NCBI GenBank assembly: GCA_029245525.1
Contig: JAQWPD010000018.1
Span: 1 to 32,624, forward strand
From: Gammaproteobacteria bacterium
Lineage (GTDB): Bacteria; Pseudomonadota; Gammaproteobacteria; Steroidobacterales; GCA-2729495
Direction: 5' to 3'
DNA: 32,624 nt
Within the stretch, counting starts at the first letter, position 1; every line of letters begins with the position of its first letter. This document shows, piece by piece, positions 16,085 to 24,416 of this stretch. Below the pieces are notes generated by a model. The model had not been told where the DNA came from. It worked only from the letters and a program-made list of their open reading frames with translations, and searched no databases. Position numbers and translations under genes: made by a program.

Positions 16085-16747
16085 ATGACAGAGCCTCTGC
16101 ACATACAGATTGTTTCCGATTTTGTTTGTCCTTGGTGTTTTGTTGGTAAGCGCAGACTTGACCAAGCGTTGGCGACAAGGCCTGAGCTCGATGTCGCTAT
16201 TGAGTGGTTGCCGTTCCAGCTCAGTCCGGATATGCCTCGTGAAGGCAAGCTGCGTAAAGAGCACTACCAGCAAATTTTTGGTGAGGAGCGTGCCGGGGTG
16301 ATCATGGCGAACATGCATGATACCGGCAAGGAAGAGGGCATCGATTTCGGTGTTTCAGCTACGGCAATGTCGCCGAATACCCTAGCGGCCCACTGTCTGC
16401 TTTATCAGGCATCACGCAATGCTGCGATTGATGTAAATGCATTGGTAGAGCGGTTGTTTTCGGCACATCATGAGGCCTGTCTCGATATAGGCAGCACCGA
16501 GGTGCTGGCGGGCATTGCCGCAGATTCCGGTATGGATAGAAGCGCTACGTTGGCGAGGCTGGAGTCTGGCGCAGACGAGGCCGCGGTAACGGACATGATG
16601 CAGCAGATACGCTCAAGCGATGTGAGTGGCGTGCCATTTTTTGTCATCGATGGCCGTTTGGGTTTGTCCGGCGCTCAACCAGCGGATGTATTGCTGCAGG
16701 CCTTTGATCAATTGAATGAGGTTCCCTCGAGCGAGGTTGCGGAATGA
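16085..16747 (+). CDS. DsbA-family FrnE-like thiol oxidoreductase
   Basis: A 220-residue thioredoxin-fold protein of the DsbA/FrnE group (2-hydroxychromene-2-carboxylate isomerase/FrnE branch). The active site is CPWC (C15-C18) in the context SDFVCPWCFVGKRRLDQAL, and the late GVPFFVIDGRLGLSGAQP segment carries the cis-proline loop typical of the family. It has no signal peptide, so it is cytosolic, unlike DsbA proper. Likely role: thiol-disulfide exchange or redox stress response. I start at the ATG at 16085, with AAGGA 5 bases upstream and only 5 bases after the small lipoprotein stop; the frame is open earlier but that part has no thioredoxin-fold features. Confidence 0.92.
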   Translation: MTEPLHIQIVSDFVCPWCFVGKRRLDQALATRPELDVAIEWLPFQLSPDMPREGKLRKEHYQQIFGEERAGVIMANMHDTGKEEGIDFGVSATAMSPNTLAAHCLLYQASRNAAIDVNALVERLFSAHHEACLDIGSTEVLAGIAADSGMDRSATLARLESGADEAAVTDMMQQIRSSDVSGVPFFVIDGRLGLSGAQPADVLLQAFDQLNEVPSSEVAE

Positions 16748-16780
16748 CTCTGAAGCCTCCTGTAACTCGGAGCAGTTTCT

Positions 16781-17362
16781 GTGCTAGCTAATACCAATGA
16801 GTCTTGGGGCGTCGTATCACGAAGCTTTCATTGGTTGACCTTTGGATTAGTGCTTATTCAAATTCCGTTAGGCTTCTACATGGTTGACGCCTATGAGGTC
16901 TATAAGATTGACTATGCCGATGATACCGTTTTCATGCGCGCATCTCTGGCCCACAATACTCTGGGATTTTTGTTTTTACTGCTGGTGCTTGCTCGTTTGA
17001 GTTGGCGATTGAAGCACAGTGTTCCTGCCATGTCTGTTGCCTTGTCGATTTATCAGCGAGCACTCGCGCGACTCACTCATTGGGCTTTTTATTTGTTGAT
17101 GATAGTTTATCCCTTATCGGGCTGGGCGGCCTTGTCTGCATATCAATTCGATTTTCCGATATTCTTTTTTGGTTGGGATTCTGTTCCTGGCATAGTGCCC
17201 TCAGTAAAGGAAGGAGCACCCTTTGATTACGAATTCTTCGCTGATATCCATAAATTGTGCTGGCAGTTTGGCGCAGGCTTATTAGGCCTTCATGTGATAG
17301 CTGCGCTCTGGCACGGTTTTGTGCGGCGCGATGGCGTTCTCGAGCGAATGCTGCGTGGATGA
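16781..17362 (+). CDS. Cytochrome b561-family protein
   Basis: A 193-residue inner-membrane dihaem cytochrome b561 (bacterial CybB type) that moves electrons between quinols and a periplasmic or membrane partner, often in superoxide scavenging. Four hydrophobic helices carry the likely haem-ligand histidines: H17 (FHWL), H58 (AHNTLG), H100 (LTHWAFY) and H157/H171 (DIHKL, GLHVIAALWHGF). Start is the GTG at 16781 with GGAG 8 bases upstream; no in-frame ATG fits. It lies 33 bases after the FrnE-like gene and overlaps the flavoprotein gene. Its likely partners in the operon are the flavoprotein and the exported lipoproteins. Confidence 0.9.
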   Translation: MLANTNESWGVVSRSFHWLTFGLVLIQIPLGFYMVDAYEVYKIDYADDTVFMRASLAHNTLGFLFLLLVLARLSWRLKHSVPAMSVALSIYQRALARLTHWAFYLLMIVYPLSGWAALSAYQFDFPIFFFGWDSVPGIVPSVKEGAPFDYEFFADIHKLCWQFGAGLLGLHVIAALWHGFVRRDGVLERMLRG

Positions 17363-18176
17363 TTCGGCGCTTCATATCTATGCCATCATTGGTTCTCCCC
17401 GCAATGAGGAAAGTTATACCTATAAGGGTTTGCGGATTCTTGAAGAGCAGATGAATGAAATTCGTGCGACGAAATTTGAGTTCCTCTTTCTCCAGCAATT
17501 GGCGTTACCTTTTTGTGATGGCTGTCTTTACTGTGTCAGCAAGGGTGAGCAGCATTGCCCCGATTTCGCTAAAATTGGCCCCGTGGTGAGCAAAGTTGAG
17601 GCGGCCGATGGCATTATTCTTGCTGCCCCTGTCCACACTTTTAATGTTGCCGGGTTGATGAAGAATTTCGCTGAATACTTTATGTACAAGCGCAATCGTC
17701 CCAGCTTTTTTGGCAAGAAGGCGGTGGTTTTTGCCACAGCAGCGGGCGGGGGCCACAAAGTGGTGCTGGACTTTCTCGAGGGTACGGCAGAAGGCTGGGG
17801 CTGTGATGTTGTGTCACGCATCGGTATATCAAGTTCGCAAATGGGGTTAAAGCACGGCGAGTCGGCAAAGCCTCAGTACATGGATCGTTTGAATGAAGCC
17901 GCTGCTGATGCAGCAGCAAAGTTTGTGGCGGCTATAGAAGATCAGACTCTGCAGGCAGCAGATTTTAAGCAAGTTATGAATTTTCGCGCTATGCAGAATA
18001 TGACCCGTAGGCAGAAAGATAGTGTTAACTATAATTACTGGCAAGATCGCGGTTGGCTGAATGCGGATTTCTACACTAACGCACCGGTTGGCTTTTTTGC
18101 CTATTGGATGGCGCGTTACATCGGGTCACGAATTCGCAAGGCTATGAAGAAAGGAAACGTTAAGCCTGTAAGATAA
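17331..18176 (+). CDS. Iron-sulfur flavoprotein-like NADPH:FMN reductase
   Basis: A 281-residue flavodoxin-fold protein of the NADPH-dependent FMN reductase family (HIYAIIGSPRNEESYTYKG for the FMN phosphate). The cysteine pattern C62-x2-C65-x2-C68-x7-C76 matches the compact CX2CX2CX4-7C cluster motif of archaeal/bacterial iron-sulfur flavoproteins (Isf), so a [4Fe-4S] cluster beside FMN is likely. A C-terminal extension of about 70 residues after the flavodoxin core, rich in Arg and Lys with an aromatic stretch (VGFFAYWMARYIG), may dock to the membrane. It overlaps the cytochrome b561 gene; the start could be the ATG at 17331 or the GTG at 17355, which overlaps the b561 stop and is preceded by a weak GAG. 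Together with b561 it suggests a flavin-to-quinone electron path. Confidence 0.85.
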   Translation: MAFSSECCVDDSALHIYAIIGSPRNEESYTYKGLRILEEQMNEIRATKFEFLFLQQLALPFCDGCLYCVSKGEQHCPDFAKIGPVVSKVEAADGIILAAPVHTFNVAGLMKNFAEYFMYKRNRPSFFGKKAVVFATAAGGGHKVVLDFLEGTAEGWGCDVVSRIGISSSQMGLKHGESAKPQYMDRLNEAAADAAAKFVAAIEDQTLQAADFKQVMNFRAMQNMTRRQKDSVNYNYWQDRGWLNADFYTNAPVGFFAYWMARYIGSRIRKAMKKGNVKPVR

Positions 18177-18198
18177 GAGACTCAAGCGAGTAAGCCTG

Positions 18199-18214
18199 CG
18201 CAATACCTATTGCG
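18199..18214. repeat. Perfect 7-bp inverted repeat between convergent genes
   Basis: CGCAATA and TATTGCG are separated by two bases, 23 bases after the flavoprotein stop. No T-run follows, so a terminator role is uncertain. The rest of 18177-18334 shows nothing more. Confidence 0.4.
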
Positions 18215-18334
18215 GAGATCATGCGCTATTAATACCGTGCTGTGACATGTTGCTCTTCTGATAGAGCTTGGTTGCAAAGTTGACCAGCACTAAACCCCCC
18301 ACCTTTGGTCGGGTTGATCCGATGTTTGCCAGAG

Positions 18335-20002
18335 CTAGACTTGGCGCCAATTATCCAGCAGTTGACCAAGTTGCTGGTCGACCTGATCCATCACGCCAGG
18401 CGCCCCTTGTTCCAATAACGCGCGGTTGGTTTTAGGGAACTCTGCACGTCCGCCTTCCGCTGCAAGCTGCCGTGTGGCATCGATAACAATTTTGCTGGTC
18501 CGGTTCGGTTCGACCTGGCTGGGATCGGTCTGCAGGCCCCAGGTGTCTTCGATTACCGCGGAAGCGGGGTAGGGCTGCCAACGCGAGCCCATCGCAAATA
18601 ACACCTGTGACTTGTCGAGTATGTTGATATCACTGTCCACAACAATTACGACTTTCGCAATGGGATTTCGGCGCGCAACAGCCATACCGGCATTCAGCCC
18701 CTGACCGGCTTCTGTTTTCTCAATGCTCACAACGATCACGCCCATCATGTCGTGGAAGTTGGTGTACTCGATGAACCCCGGAATACTTTTGGCAAGACTA
18801 ATGCTGTAAAGGGCATCCATCGGTGCGGTTACCATGCCGCGCTGCATGCCAGTAAATGCATTCATGATCCATGGGTTTTTACGGTGCGTTATAGAGGTGA
18901 TTTCAATGACGTAGTTCTTTTCTTTATAAGGGCCGAGGTAGCCGAACATTTCGCCAAATGGCCCTTCCGGGGCACTTTGATCGAGACGCACAAGACCTTC
19001 AATAATCATTTCTGCATGGGCCGGAATAGGCATGTCATTGGTTTCTGACTTGACCACTTCAATGGCTTTGCCACGCATACCGCCGGCCACAGCCAGTTCA
19101 TTGATTGGAATTGGTTTGTTCGGGCGTGGTGCAACCCGTGACCCACTGACCATCCATATATAAGGGTCCTGACCGATAACAATGGATATTGGCGCGGTGT
19201 TTTCGCCGCGTGCAATGGCTCGCTTCATCATTTTGTCGGCCGTTTGATTGGGCTCCGGATTAAAACCAAGGCTGCGCGGCCCGTTGATCATACAGCGATA
19301 GGTCCCGAAGTTAAGGCCCATTTCAGGGTCAGAAGTAAACACCGAACCGGTATTGACATAGCGGCCCCCATCGGCCGGATTGGTTTTGATAAATGCGAAT
19401 TTGGTGATGTCGATTTGATCGCCCGTAAGCTTGATCTCTTTACAAGGTGCAGTGGCGGCATCAACCTCAATGGGCGCGATCTCCGGATAGCGTCCGCCAT
19501 TCTCGATAAGCATTTCTTTCATGTATTCTCGGGCATTCCGATAGGTGGCAAAGTGATCGCCTGGCACCGGTTTTAAGCCCCAGATAATGGCATCGGTATT
19601 CCAATGGCCCTGATAATTTGCGTACACAGGACCGTCGACCCACTGCCCGTCAATTTTAATGCGATTGAACTTCATCGCTGGCGCACCGTACATGGAGTAT
19701 TTGTCGGTGGCTTTAAAGAACATCCCGGTCATCAAGTATTTGTCCTGATCGACCTCGTCAACTTCAAGCAGAAGGCCATTGGCATCAAGGGCGGCTATGT
19801 AGTCCCGCACGCTGTCGAATGGCGCTTGAGGTGCACTCTCGCTGGCGGCTGTCAGCCCCGCTTTGTTGCTGTTGCCGGTATCACAGCCAGCAAGGCTTAA
19901 TGCTGCAAGACCTGTTGCTGAGCCCAACACAGTGCGTCGAGACAGTGTGGTTTGTGTTTGCGATGATTCCTCTATTGCTTTTTCGGTAGTTTTTTCGTTC
20001 AT
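18335..20002 (-). CDS. UbiD-family decarboxylase with Tat lipoprotein signal
   Basis: A 555-residue UbiD-family protein. UbiD enzymes use prenylated FMN to add or remove a carboxyl group on aromatic, heteroaromatic or unsaturated acids. The catalytic residues appear intact: R236 (FGTYR) and the EGPFGE motif (E346, E351), matching the Arg-Glu-Glu set of fungal Fdc1. The N-terminus is unusual: SRR (21-23) in LSRRTVLGSATGLAALSLAGC, a twin-arginine signal with a lipobox Cys at 40, so it should be exported folded and lipid-anchored. I start at the ATG at 20002, with GGAG about 6 bases before it; an ORF extension of 33 residues upstream lacks features. No ubiX-type flavin prenyltransferase is in the window. 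It stands alone, convergent with the redox operon, which might supply or accept electrons. Confidence 0.9.
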   Translation of the reverse strand: MNEKTTEKAIEESSQTQTTLSRRTVLGSATGLAALSLAGCDTGNSNKAGLTAASESAPQAPFDSVRDYIAALDANGLLLEVDEVDQDKYLMTGMFFKATDKYSMYGAPAMKFNRIKIDGQWVDGPVYANYQGHWNTDAIIWGLKPVPGDHFATYRNAREYMKEMLIENGGRYPEIAPIEVDAATAPCKEIKLTGDQIDITKFAFIKTNPADGGRYVNTGSVFTSDPEMGLNFGTYRCMINGPRSLGFNPEPNQTADKMMKRAIARGENTAPISIVIGQDPYIWMVSGSRVAPRPNKPIPINELAVAGGMRGKAIEVVKSETNDMPIPAHAEMIIEGLVRLDQSAPEGPFGEMFGYLGPYKEKNYVIEITSITHRKNPWIMNAFTGMQRGMVTAPMDALYSISLAKSIPGFIEYTNFHDMMGVIVVSIEKTEAGQGLNAGMAVARRNPIAKVVIVVDSDINILDKSQVLFAMGSRWQPYPASAVIEDTWGLQTDPSQVEPNRTSKIVIDATRQLAAEGGRAEFPKTNRALLEQGAPGVMDQVDQQLGQLLDNWRQV

Positions 20003-20168
20003 GACCCGCTCCGCTTTCAAGGATTTACTGACTCTACAGTAGTCCCGATATTGCCAATTTGCACCTTCTGCAGGTAACTTCGATGCAGAGGCTGTCCGCA
20101 TTGCGAATACGGCCTATGCTTGCGGCGATGTAGGTTGACGGTTACCCTTTAATATTAAGGAGGTTTTT

Positions 20169-20405
20169 ATGAACATATTTCGTTTTTTGGTGATATTTGC
20201 GGCCCTGGGGTCGCTGACTGCGTGTATGGGCTACTATCAGGTCACCGATACGGTTAACGGCACCCGGTATTACACCAAGAGCGTAAAAGACCTTAAGAGT
20301 GGTGCGGTGGCATTCACTGATGCCGAAACCGGATCTCGGATTACGTTGCAGAAGCACACCGTCATAAAACTCGAGCGCAATGCGTACGCAGAGAAGGTTC
20401 GATAA
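20169..20405 (+). CDS. Small lipoprotein
   Basis: A 78-residue lipoprotein: hydrophobic start, lipobox SLTAC (Cys19), then a compact beta-rich region (YYQVTDTVNGTRYYTKSVKD) that looks like a small SH3-like or OB-type fold. AAGGAGG lies 6 bases before the ATG, a strong ribosome site, so it is probably well translated. It is divergent from the UbiD gene, sharing a 166-base upstream region. No function is recognised. Confidence 0.8.
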   Translation: MNIFRFLVIFAALGSLTACMGYYQVTDTVNGTRYYTKSVKDLKSGAVAFTDAETGSRITLQKHTVIKLERNAYAEKVR

Positions 20406-20623
20406 GCCGTTTTGCAAGTCTAAAATGACCGACTGGGGCTGGGTGGGCGCGCACTCAGTCCGCGCTTCTAGCTAACTTTATTGCTTTCGCGAAGAGAGTT
20501 CTCCGAAGCTTTCCGTTAGACTTCATGTTCAATAGTGCCGTGCCCCAACTGTTCTTGCTGTGCTGAGGTTTGCGGCATGATGCGTATCTCTGTTTTTCCA
20601 GCCCCCGAAGTGGATTACTGTTC

Positions 20624-20986
20624 ATGCCTATTTATGATTATCAATGCCAATCCTGTGGCCACACGTTTGATGTCTTGCAACGTTTAAGTGAAGACTTGTT
20701 AAGAGAGTGTCCCGCGTGCGGTAAACCCGAACTGAAAAAGTTGGTGTCCACGCCAAAAATCCATTTTAAGGGTAAGGGCTGGAATTCAACTGACTGGAAG
20801 AATCAGCCGCCCCAAGCTCGCAGTCTCGCCCATCGGTTTGATTCGGCCACGCCTCATGATGATCATCATCATGACCATGGTCATTCCCATGGTGGTGGCC
20901 ATAGCCATGATCACGACAACAATGATGCGAAGGGTGATTCTACCTCAGGGCATTCACATCCGCCGGGCCACAAACACGATCACTAG
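20624..20986 (+). CDS. FmdB-family zinc ribbon protein with His-rich tail
   Basis: A 120-residue protein whose N-terminus MPIYDYQCQSCGHTFD is the FmdB/CxxC zinc ribbon, with CQSC and CPAC pairs binding zinc, followed by the family's KIHFKGKGW segment. The C-terminal third is unusually rich in His, Asp and Gly (HHHDHGHSHGGGHSHDH), a likely metal-storage or metal-sensing tail binding zinc, nickel or cobalt. Start at 20624 is set by the conserved MPIYDY; the frame opens 54 bases earlier without features. It is a single plus-strand gene. Confidence 0.9.
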   Translation: MPIYDYQCQSCGHTFDVLQRLSEDLLRECPACGKPELKKLVSTPKIHFKGKGWNSTDWKNQPPQARSLAHRFDSATPHDDHHHDHGHSHGGGHSHDHDNNDAKGDSTSGHSHPPGHKHDH

Positions 20987-21085
20987 CCTCTTCTCTGCCC
21001 GAGTTACATAAGGTTACATGGTGAAACATCTTTAAGGCCTGTCGCACCGAATTCTGTTGTGAAACTTAACAACGAGGATTTTGTG

Positions 21086-21724
21086 ATGAAAATATTCAGT
21101 GCTTTACCAGTGTTACTGGTTGCCGGTATTTTTTTAGGAGGACAAGCCATGGCCATCGAATCACCCGACTACACTGTTGTTTACGAGACAGATGACGTTG
21201 AGTACCGTCAGTATGAAGCGTATCTTGTCGCAGAAACGGTGGTTGTCGGTGATGTGGCTTACAAAGCGTCGGGCAATGAGGGTTTCCGCCGTTTATTCCG
21301 TTATATCACGGGAGCTAACACGGCCAATCAGTCCATAGCCATGACTTCTCCAGTGTCACGTGAAGTGACCAGCGAAAAAATAGCCATGACCTCACCGGTG
21401 GCACGCCGCCAAGTGGGTGCCGGTGAGGCGGTGGCGTTTATGTTGCCTACCGAGTACACCTTGGACACTGCTCCACAGCCTTCGGATGACCGTGTAACAC
21501 TGCGTGAGGTTCCTGCCAGACTGATGGCGGTTGTTCGTTACAGCGGGCGTTGGACCGATGCCAATTACATGAAGCGGAAAAATATCCTACTGACTGCTTT
21601 GGCAGCTACGGACACAGAAACGCTGGGAGAGGCCCAGAGCGCTTTGTACGATGCGCCCTATATTCCACCGTTTCTCCGTCGCAATGAGGTAATGATTGAA
21701 GTGCGGGACTTGCCCACTCAATAG
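21086..21724 (+). CDS. Exported SOUL-family haem-binding protein
   Basis: A 212-residue protein with a clear Sec signal peptide (MKIFSALPVLLVAG..., likely cut after AMA near residue 25) and a SOUL/HBP-type domain (YTVVYETDDVEYRQYEAYLVAETVV at its start, IAMTSPV repeated twice, then the C-terminal FLRRNEVMIEV). SOUL proteins bind haem or other tetrapyrroles. Here it would act in the periplasm. GAGG lies about 8 bases before the ATG at 21086; an upstream GTG at 21059 would add nine polar residues. It is next to the Rieske gene but on the opposite strand. Confidence 0.9.
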   Translation: MKIFSALPVLLVAGIFLGGQAMAIESPDYTVVYETDDVEYRQYEAYLVAETVVVGDVAYKASGNEGFRRLFRYITGANTANQSIAMTSPVSREVTSEKIAMTSPVARRQVGAGEAVAFMLPTEYTLDTAPQPSDDRVTLREVPARLMAVVRYSGRWTDANYMKRKNILLTALAATDTETLGEAQSALYDAPYIPPFLRRNEVMIEVRDLPTQ

Positions 21725-21848
21725 AGCAGCTTCAGTTTATGCCAACGGTGGCTGGTGGGCTATAAACCCGGTCTACTGCGAACGCGGCTGGCGTTCATTA
21801 AATAGGTTCGGGTCGTTGTTTAAGCCTTGGTATTGGAAGAGCAGCGGG

Positions 21849-22955
21849 CTACGATTTTGCCGGCACCAATGGCACCGTATCGAGAACCCAGCTTTTAGAT
21901 GTGCGACGTCCCGGTGAAGGGATGGCCAGGGCTGAGTCTTGATTGTTCTTACCGAGAGCGTGCATGTCAATCCGCCAGCCCTTTTCTTCCCACGTTTTCA
22001 GGTATTGACGATAACGCACAACTGACTCATCGCCAGGCAGCAAAAGTTCTTTGGTTAGCGTATCGGGTGTATTGCGGGGCCGTAGGTGCTCGATTACATT
22101 CTTATCCTCAATGGCTATGCCCATTAAGGTTTTATTGATGTATTCATCGGCACTTTCTTCCAGCGTGTTGTTTCGCGCATTAAGGAAGAAAATACGTGTC
22201 CGATCTTTACTAATCGGCGCTTCAAAAAAGTATTGAATGAAACTGATTTCATTCATCAAGTGAATACCGGTCATCAAATGGTTGGGACCGATATGCCATG
22301 AACCCGCATGCAAGTCTTTAGCGCTGTCATCGCTATCTGTAATTTTCTTGCGGTTTTCAGACTGCGTGTAAGCGCCGAACTTCGCATCGAACCAAGCGCC
22401 CCATTTCAGGTCTTTGAGTTCGATGTCGTTCTGATCAAGAGCCGGAGCGCCTTGATTGGGATGGACAAATTCGTTGTGCAGCGGATCCATCCCGTTTTCC
22501 ACGGAACGCTCGTAGTAAGCATCTATTTCAAAAACCACAGGCCCTGTGCAGCGCCAGCCTTCCTGATCCCATTCTTCAACGAGCGGAACTGGCGGCCGTT
22601 CGCTTTCGGGGGCATCGCCTAAGAAAGCAAAAACTACACCGTAGGCCTCGTGGACTGGATACGCATCAACCTTTGCGCGCCCAGGAATTTTGCCATCTTT
22701 AATTTGCGGAATTTTGATGCACTTTCCTGAGCCATCAAATGACCAGCCATGATAAGCGCAGGTAACGCCGTCGCCTTCAATCTTGCCTTGGCTCAGTGCG
22801 CCACCACGATGGATGCAGGTATCACTGATAACCTGAGCTGCGCCAGCGGAATCACGGAAGGTGGCAAGTCGCACGCCGAGTAATTCGACCAATTTAGGTG
22901 CGTCACTAGTGAGCTCTTCACTGGTGCAAATGGGATACCAGAAATTGATATACAT
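21849..22955 (-). CDS. Rieske-type non-haem iron oxygenase, alpha subunit
   Basis: A 368-residue terminal oxygenase. The Rieske [2Fe-2S] site is CIHRGG (C47, H49) and CAYHGW (C66, H69). The catalytic iron site is DPLHNEFVH, with bridging D157 and ligands H160 and H165. It would add oxygen to, or demethylate or desaturate, an aromatic or sterol-like substrate, using electrons from a reductase not found here. Start is the ATG at 22955 (MYINFWYPI), which fits the family's N-terminus; the ribosome site is weak. It lies downstream of the luciferase-like monooxygenase gene on the same strand after a 222-base gap that shows no gene. The substrate is unknown; the neighbouring acid symporter hints at a carboxylate. 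Confidence 0.93.
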   Translation of the reverse strand: MYINFWYPICTSEELTSDAPKLVELLGVRLATFRDSAGAAQVISDTCIHRGGALSQGKIEGDGVTCAYHGWSFDGSGKCIKIPQIKDGKIPGRAKVDAYPVHEAYGVVFAFLGDAPESERPPVPLVEEWDQEGWRCTGPVVFEIDAYYERSVENGMDPLHNEFVHPNQGAPALDQNDIELKDLKWGAWFDAKFGAYTQSENRKKITDSDDSAKDLHAGSWHIGPNHLMTGIHLMNEISFIQYFFEAPISKDRTRIFFLNARNNTLEESADEYINKTLMGIAIEDKNVIEHLRPRNTPDTLTKELLLPGDESVVRYRQYLKTWEEKGWRIDMHALGKNNQDSALAIPSPGRRTSKSWVLDTVPLVPAKS

Positions 22956-23177
22956 GATGAAATTCAGCCTTTTTATTTTTTGTGTTGATTTCTTGCTGGG
23001 ACCAATCGCAGACACTAAGGCGTGGTGGGTCTTGCAGGGAATTTAGCGATACTAGCAAAAGTCGGCAACGGGCGAGTCACTTTTTACCGTCTTGCAGCGA
23101 GAATAATAGTGTTTCAAGGGCAGTCTGGAGCCACTGCAAGTTTGCAAGCCCTTTATCCATTTGGCTTTCGAGCTGTC

Positions 23178-24263
23178 CTAGCGCAGGGCTGGCAGTACGT
23201 GCTCACCGACAATTTTCAGGCTATCCCATGGCTTGTCATGGAAACGCAGCGCCAGTTCTGTGAGCCCACTCGAAGCAAAGCTTTTGTAACGTTGGATTTC
23301 GCGGTCAATATTACTGATATCACCGGCCGATGCCATGCCATCAACTAAGCGATTGGCCAGTTCATCAGGTATGTTATTGATATGCCCTTGTTTCATTAAA
23401 AATGCTTTTCTGAAGTCCATGACGCTATCCATAACCAGATTAGCTTCGGCCTCATCATGACAGAATTTTTCAATCTGCTCGCGCTCTCTGCCAACAATTC
23501 CACCGCGCACATACAGCTCACGGCGTCCTTCCCAGTACGATGCCTCGCGGTCTTCATTGATGTGAAAAGCCCAGAAATTGCCGATACGAAAGTCCGCGGG
23601 TTTGTCATCCCGCTTGCTGAAGCCTACAGCGAGGTTGTCCATGGCCAAGGGCATCATGTCAGGGGTGTAGTCACTGAGCTGGATCCCATCAGCATATTGC
23701 CCACCCATACGAATCATCATCGGACCAGAAGAGCAGCTGTAGAGAAGGGGGCCATCATGAGTGGCCCAGTTCATTTGGAAGGGCCGCGTAACATCAAAGA
23801 TGCCTGCTTCATAACCCATGCAAACTTCGCCACTGCGGGCCAGATTTAAAATCTCCAGCGCTTCACGAACGCCGAGTACCCGCCGATCGGGCATACGGGT
23901 GCCTTTAACGGGGTGTTTGCCCGGCCAGATCGGTCCGCCGGCACGGGCACGCCAGCCCAATGCACCAATTAGAGCGCCACCACCACCGACGGCTATCATT
24001 GCCCGACCCTTAGCTACTTCATTAAGGCTAAGCAGTGCATTAGCCATTTTTAGCGGATGCATTTCCCAGGGGCAGACCGCCAGTGCGCCGAGAATTATTT
24101 TTGATGTTGCCATTGCTGCCGGTACCAGCGAAACAAAGGGATCCCAGTTGCTATGATAATTGGAGGCCCAGAGCGCCCTTACGCCCATTTTCTCAGCAGT
24201 CACTGCTATTTCTGCTAATTCTGCGGGAGTTACACTCGGTTCAATAATGACATCTATATCCAT
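23178..24263 (-). CDS. Luciferase-like flavin-dependent monooxygenase
   Basis: A 361-residue protein of the bacterial luciferase-like monooxygenase (LLM) superfamily, a TIM barrel using reduced FMN (or F420 in some branches). Family traits: IDVIIEPSVTPAELAEIAVTAEKMGVRALWASNYHSNWDPF at the start, ILGALAVCPWEMHPLKMAN, GRAMIAVGGGG and YADGIQLSDYTPD. No chemistry can be assigned; members hydroxylate, desulfonate or cleave alkane, sulfur and heterocyclic substrates. I start at the ATG at 24263; a TTG two codons earlier is possible, and neither has a good ribosome site. It is upstream of the Rieske gene and divergent from the symporter, sharing a 153-base promoter region with a 9-base direct repeat. 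Confidence 0.88.
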   Translation of the reverse strand: MDIDVIIEPSVTPAELAEIAVTAEKMGVRALWASNYHSNWDPFVSLVPAAMATSKIILGALAVCPWEMHPLKMANALLSLNEVAKGRAMIAVGGGGALIGALGWRARAGGPIWPGKHPVKGTRMPDRRVLGVREALEILNLARSGEVCMGYEAGIFDVTRPFQMNWATHDGPLLYSCSSGPMMIRMGGQYADGIQLSDYTPDMMPLAMDNLAVGFSKRDDKPADFRIGNFWAFHINEDREASYWEGRRELYVRGGIVGREREQIEKFCHDEAEANLVMDSVMDFRKAFLMKQGHINNIPDELANRLVDGMASAGDISNIDREIQRYKSFASSGLTELALRFHDKPWDSLKIVGEHVLPALR

Positions 24264-24278
24264 GGTCAAGAATCATAG

Positions 24279-24339
24279 CCGAAGCATGGCTAGAGCCGAT
24301 TTGATCTTGATAAAATGACCGAAGCATAGACACATCGGC
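24279..24339. promoter_or_regulatory. Repeats in the divergent oxygenase/symporter promoter region
   Basis: The 9-mer CCGAAGCAT occurs at 24279-24287 and 24319-24327, exactly 40 bases apart (about four helical turns). GCCGAT (24295-24300) and ATCGGC (24334-24339) form an inverted repeat across the same interval. Such a layout suits a regulator controlling both divergent units; no regulator gene is nearby. Confidence 0.4.
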
Positions 24340-24416
24340 CGGTATTGGCTTGAGACAAAGCAGCTGGTGCGGAATTCTGCGACTATTGAAGCCATGAAAC
24401 GTGTCGGTAAGGAAGT

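Noticed and set aside
24301-24335. Promoter boxes for the symporter
   Set aside because: Several TTGATA/TAAAAT-like boxes exist but none pair at 16-18 bases.
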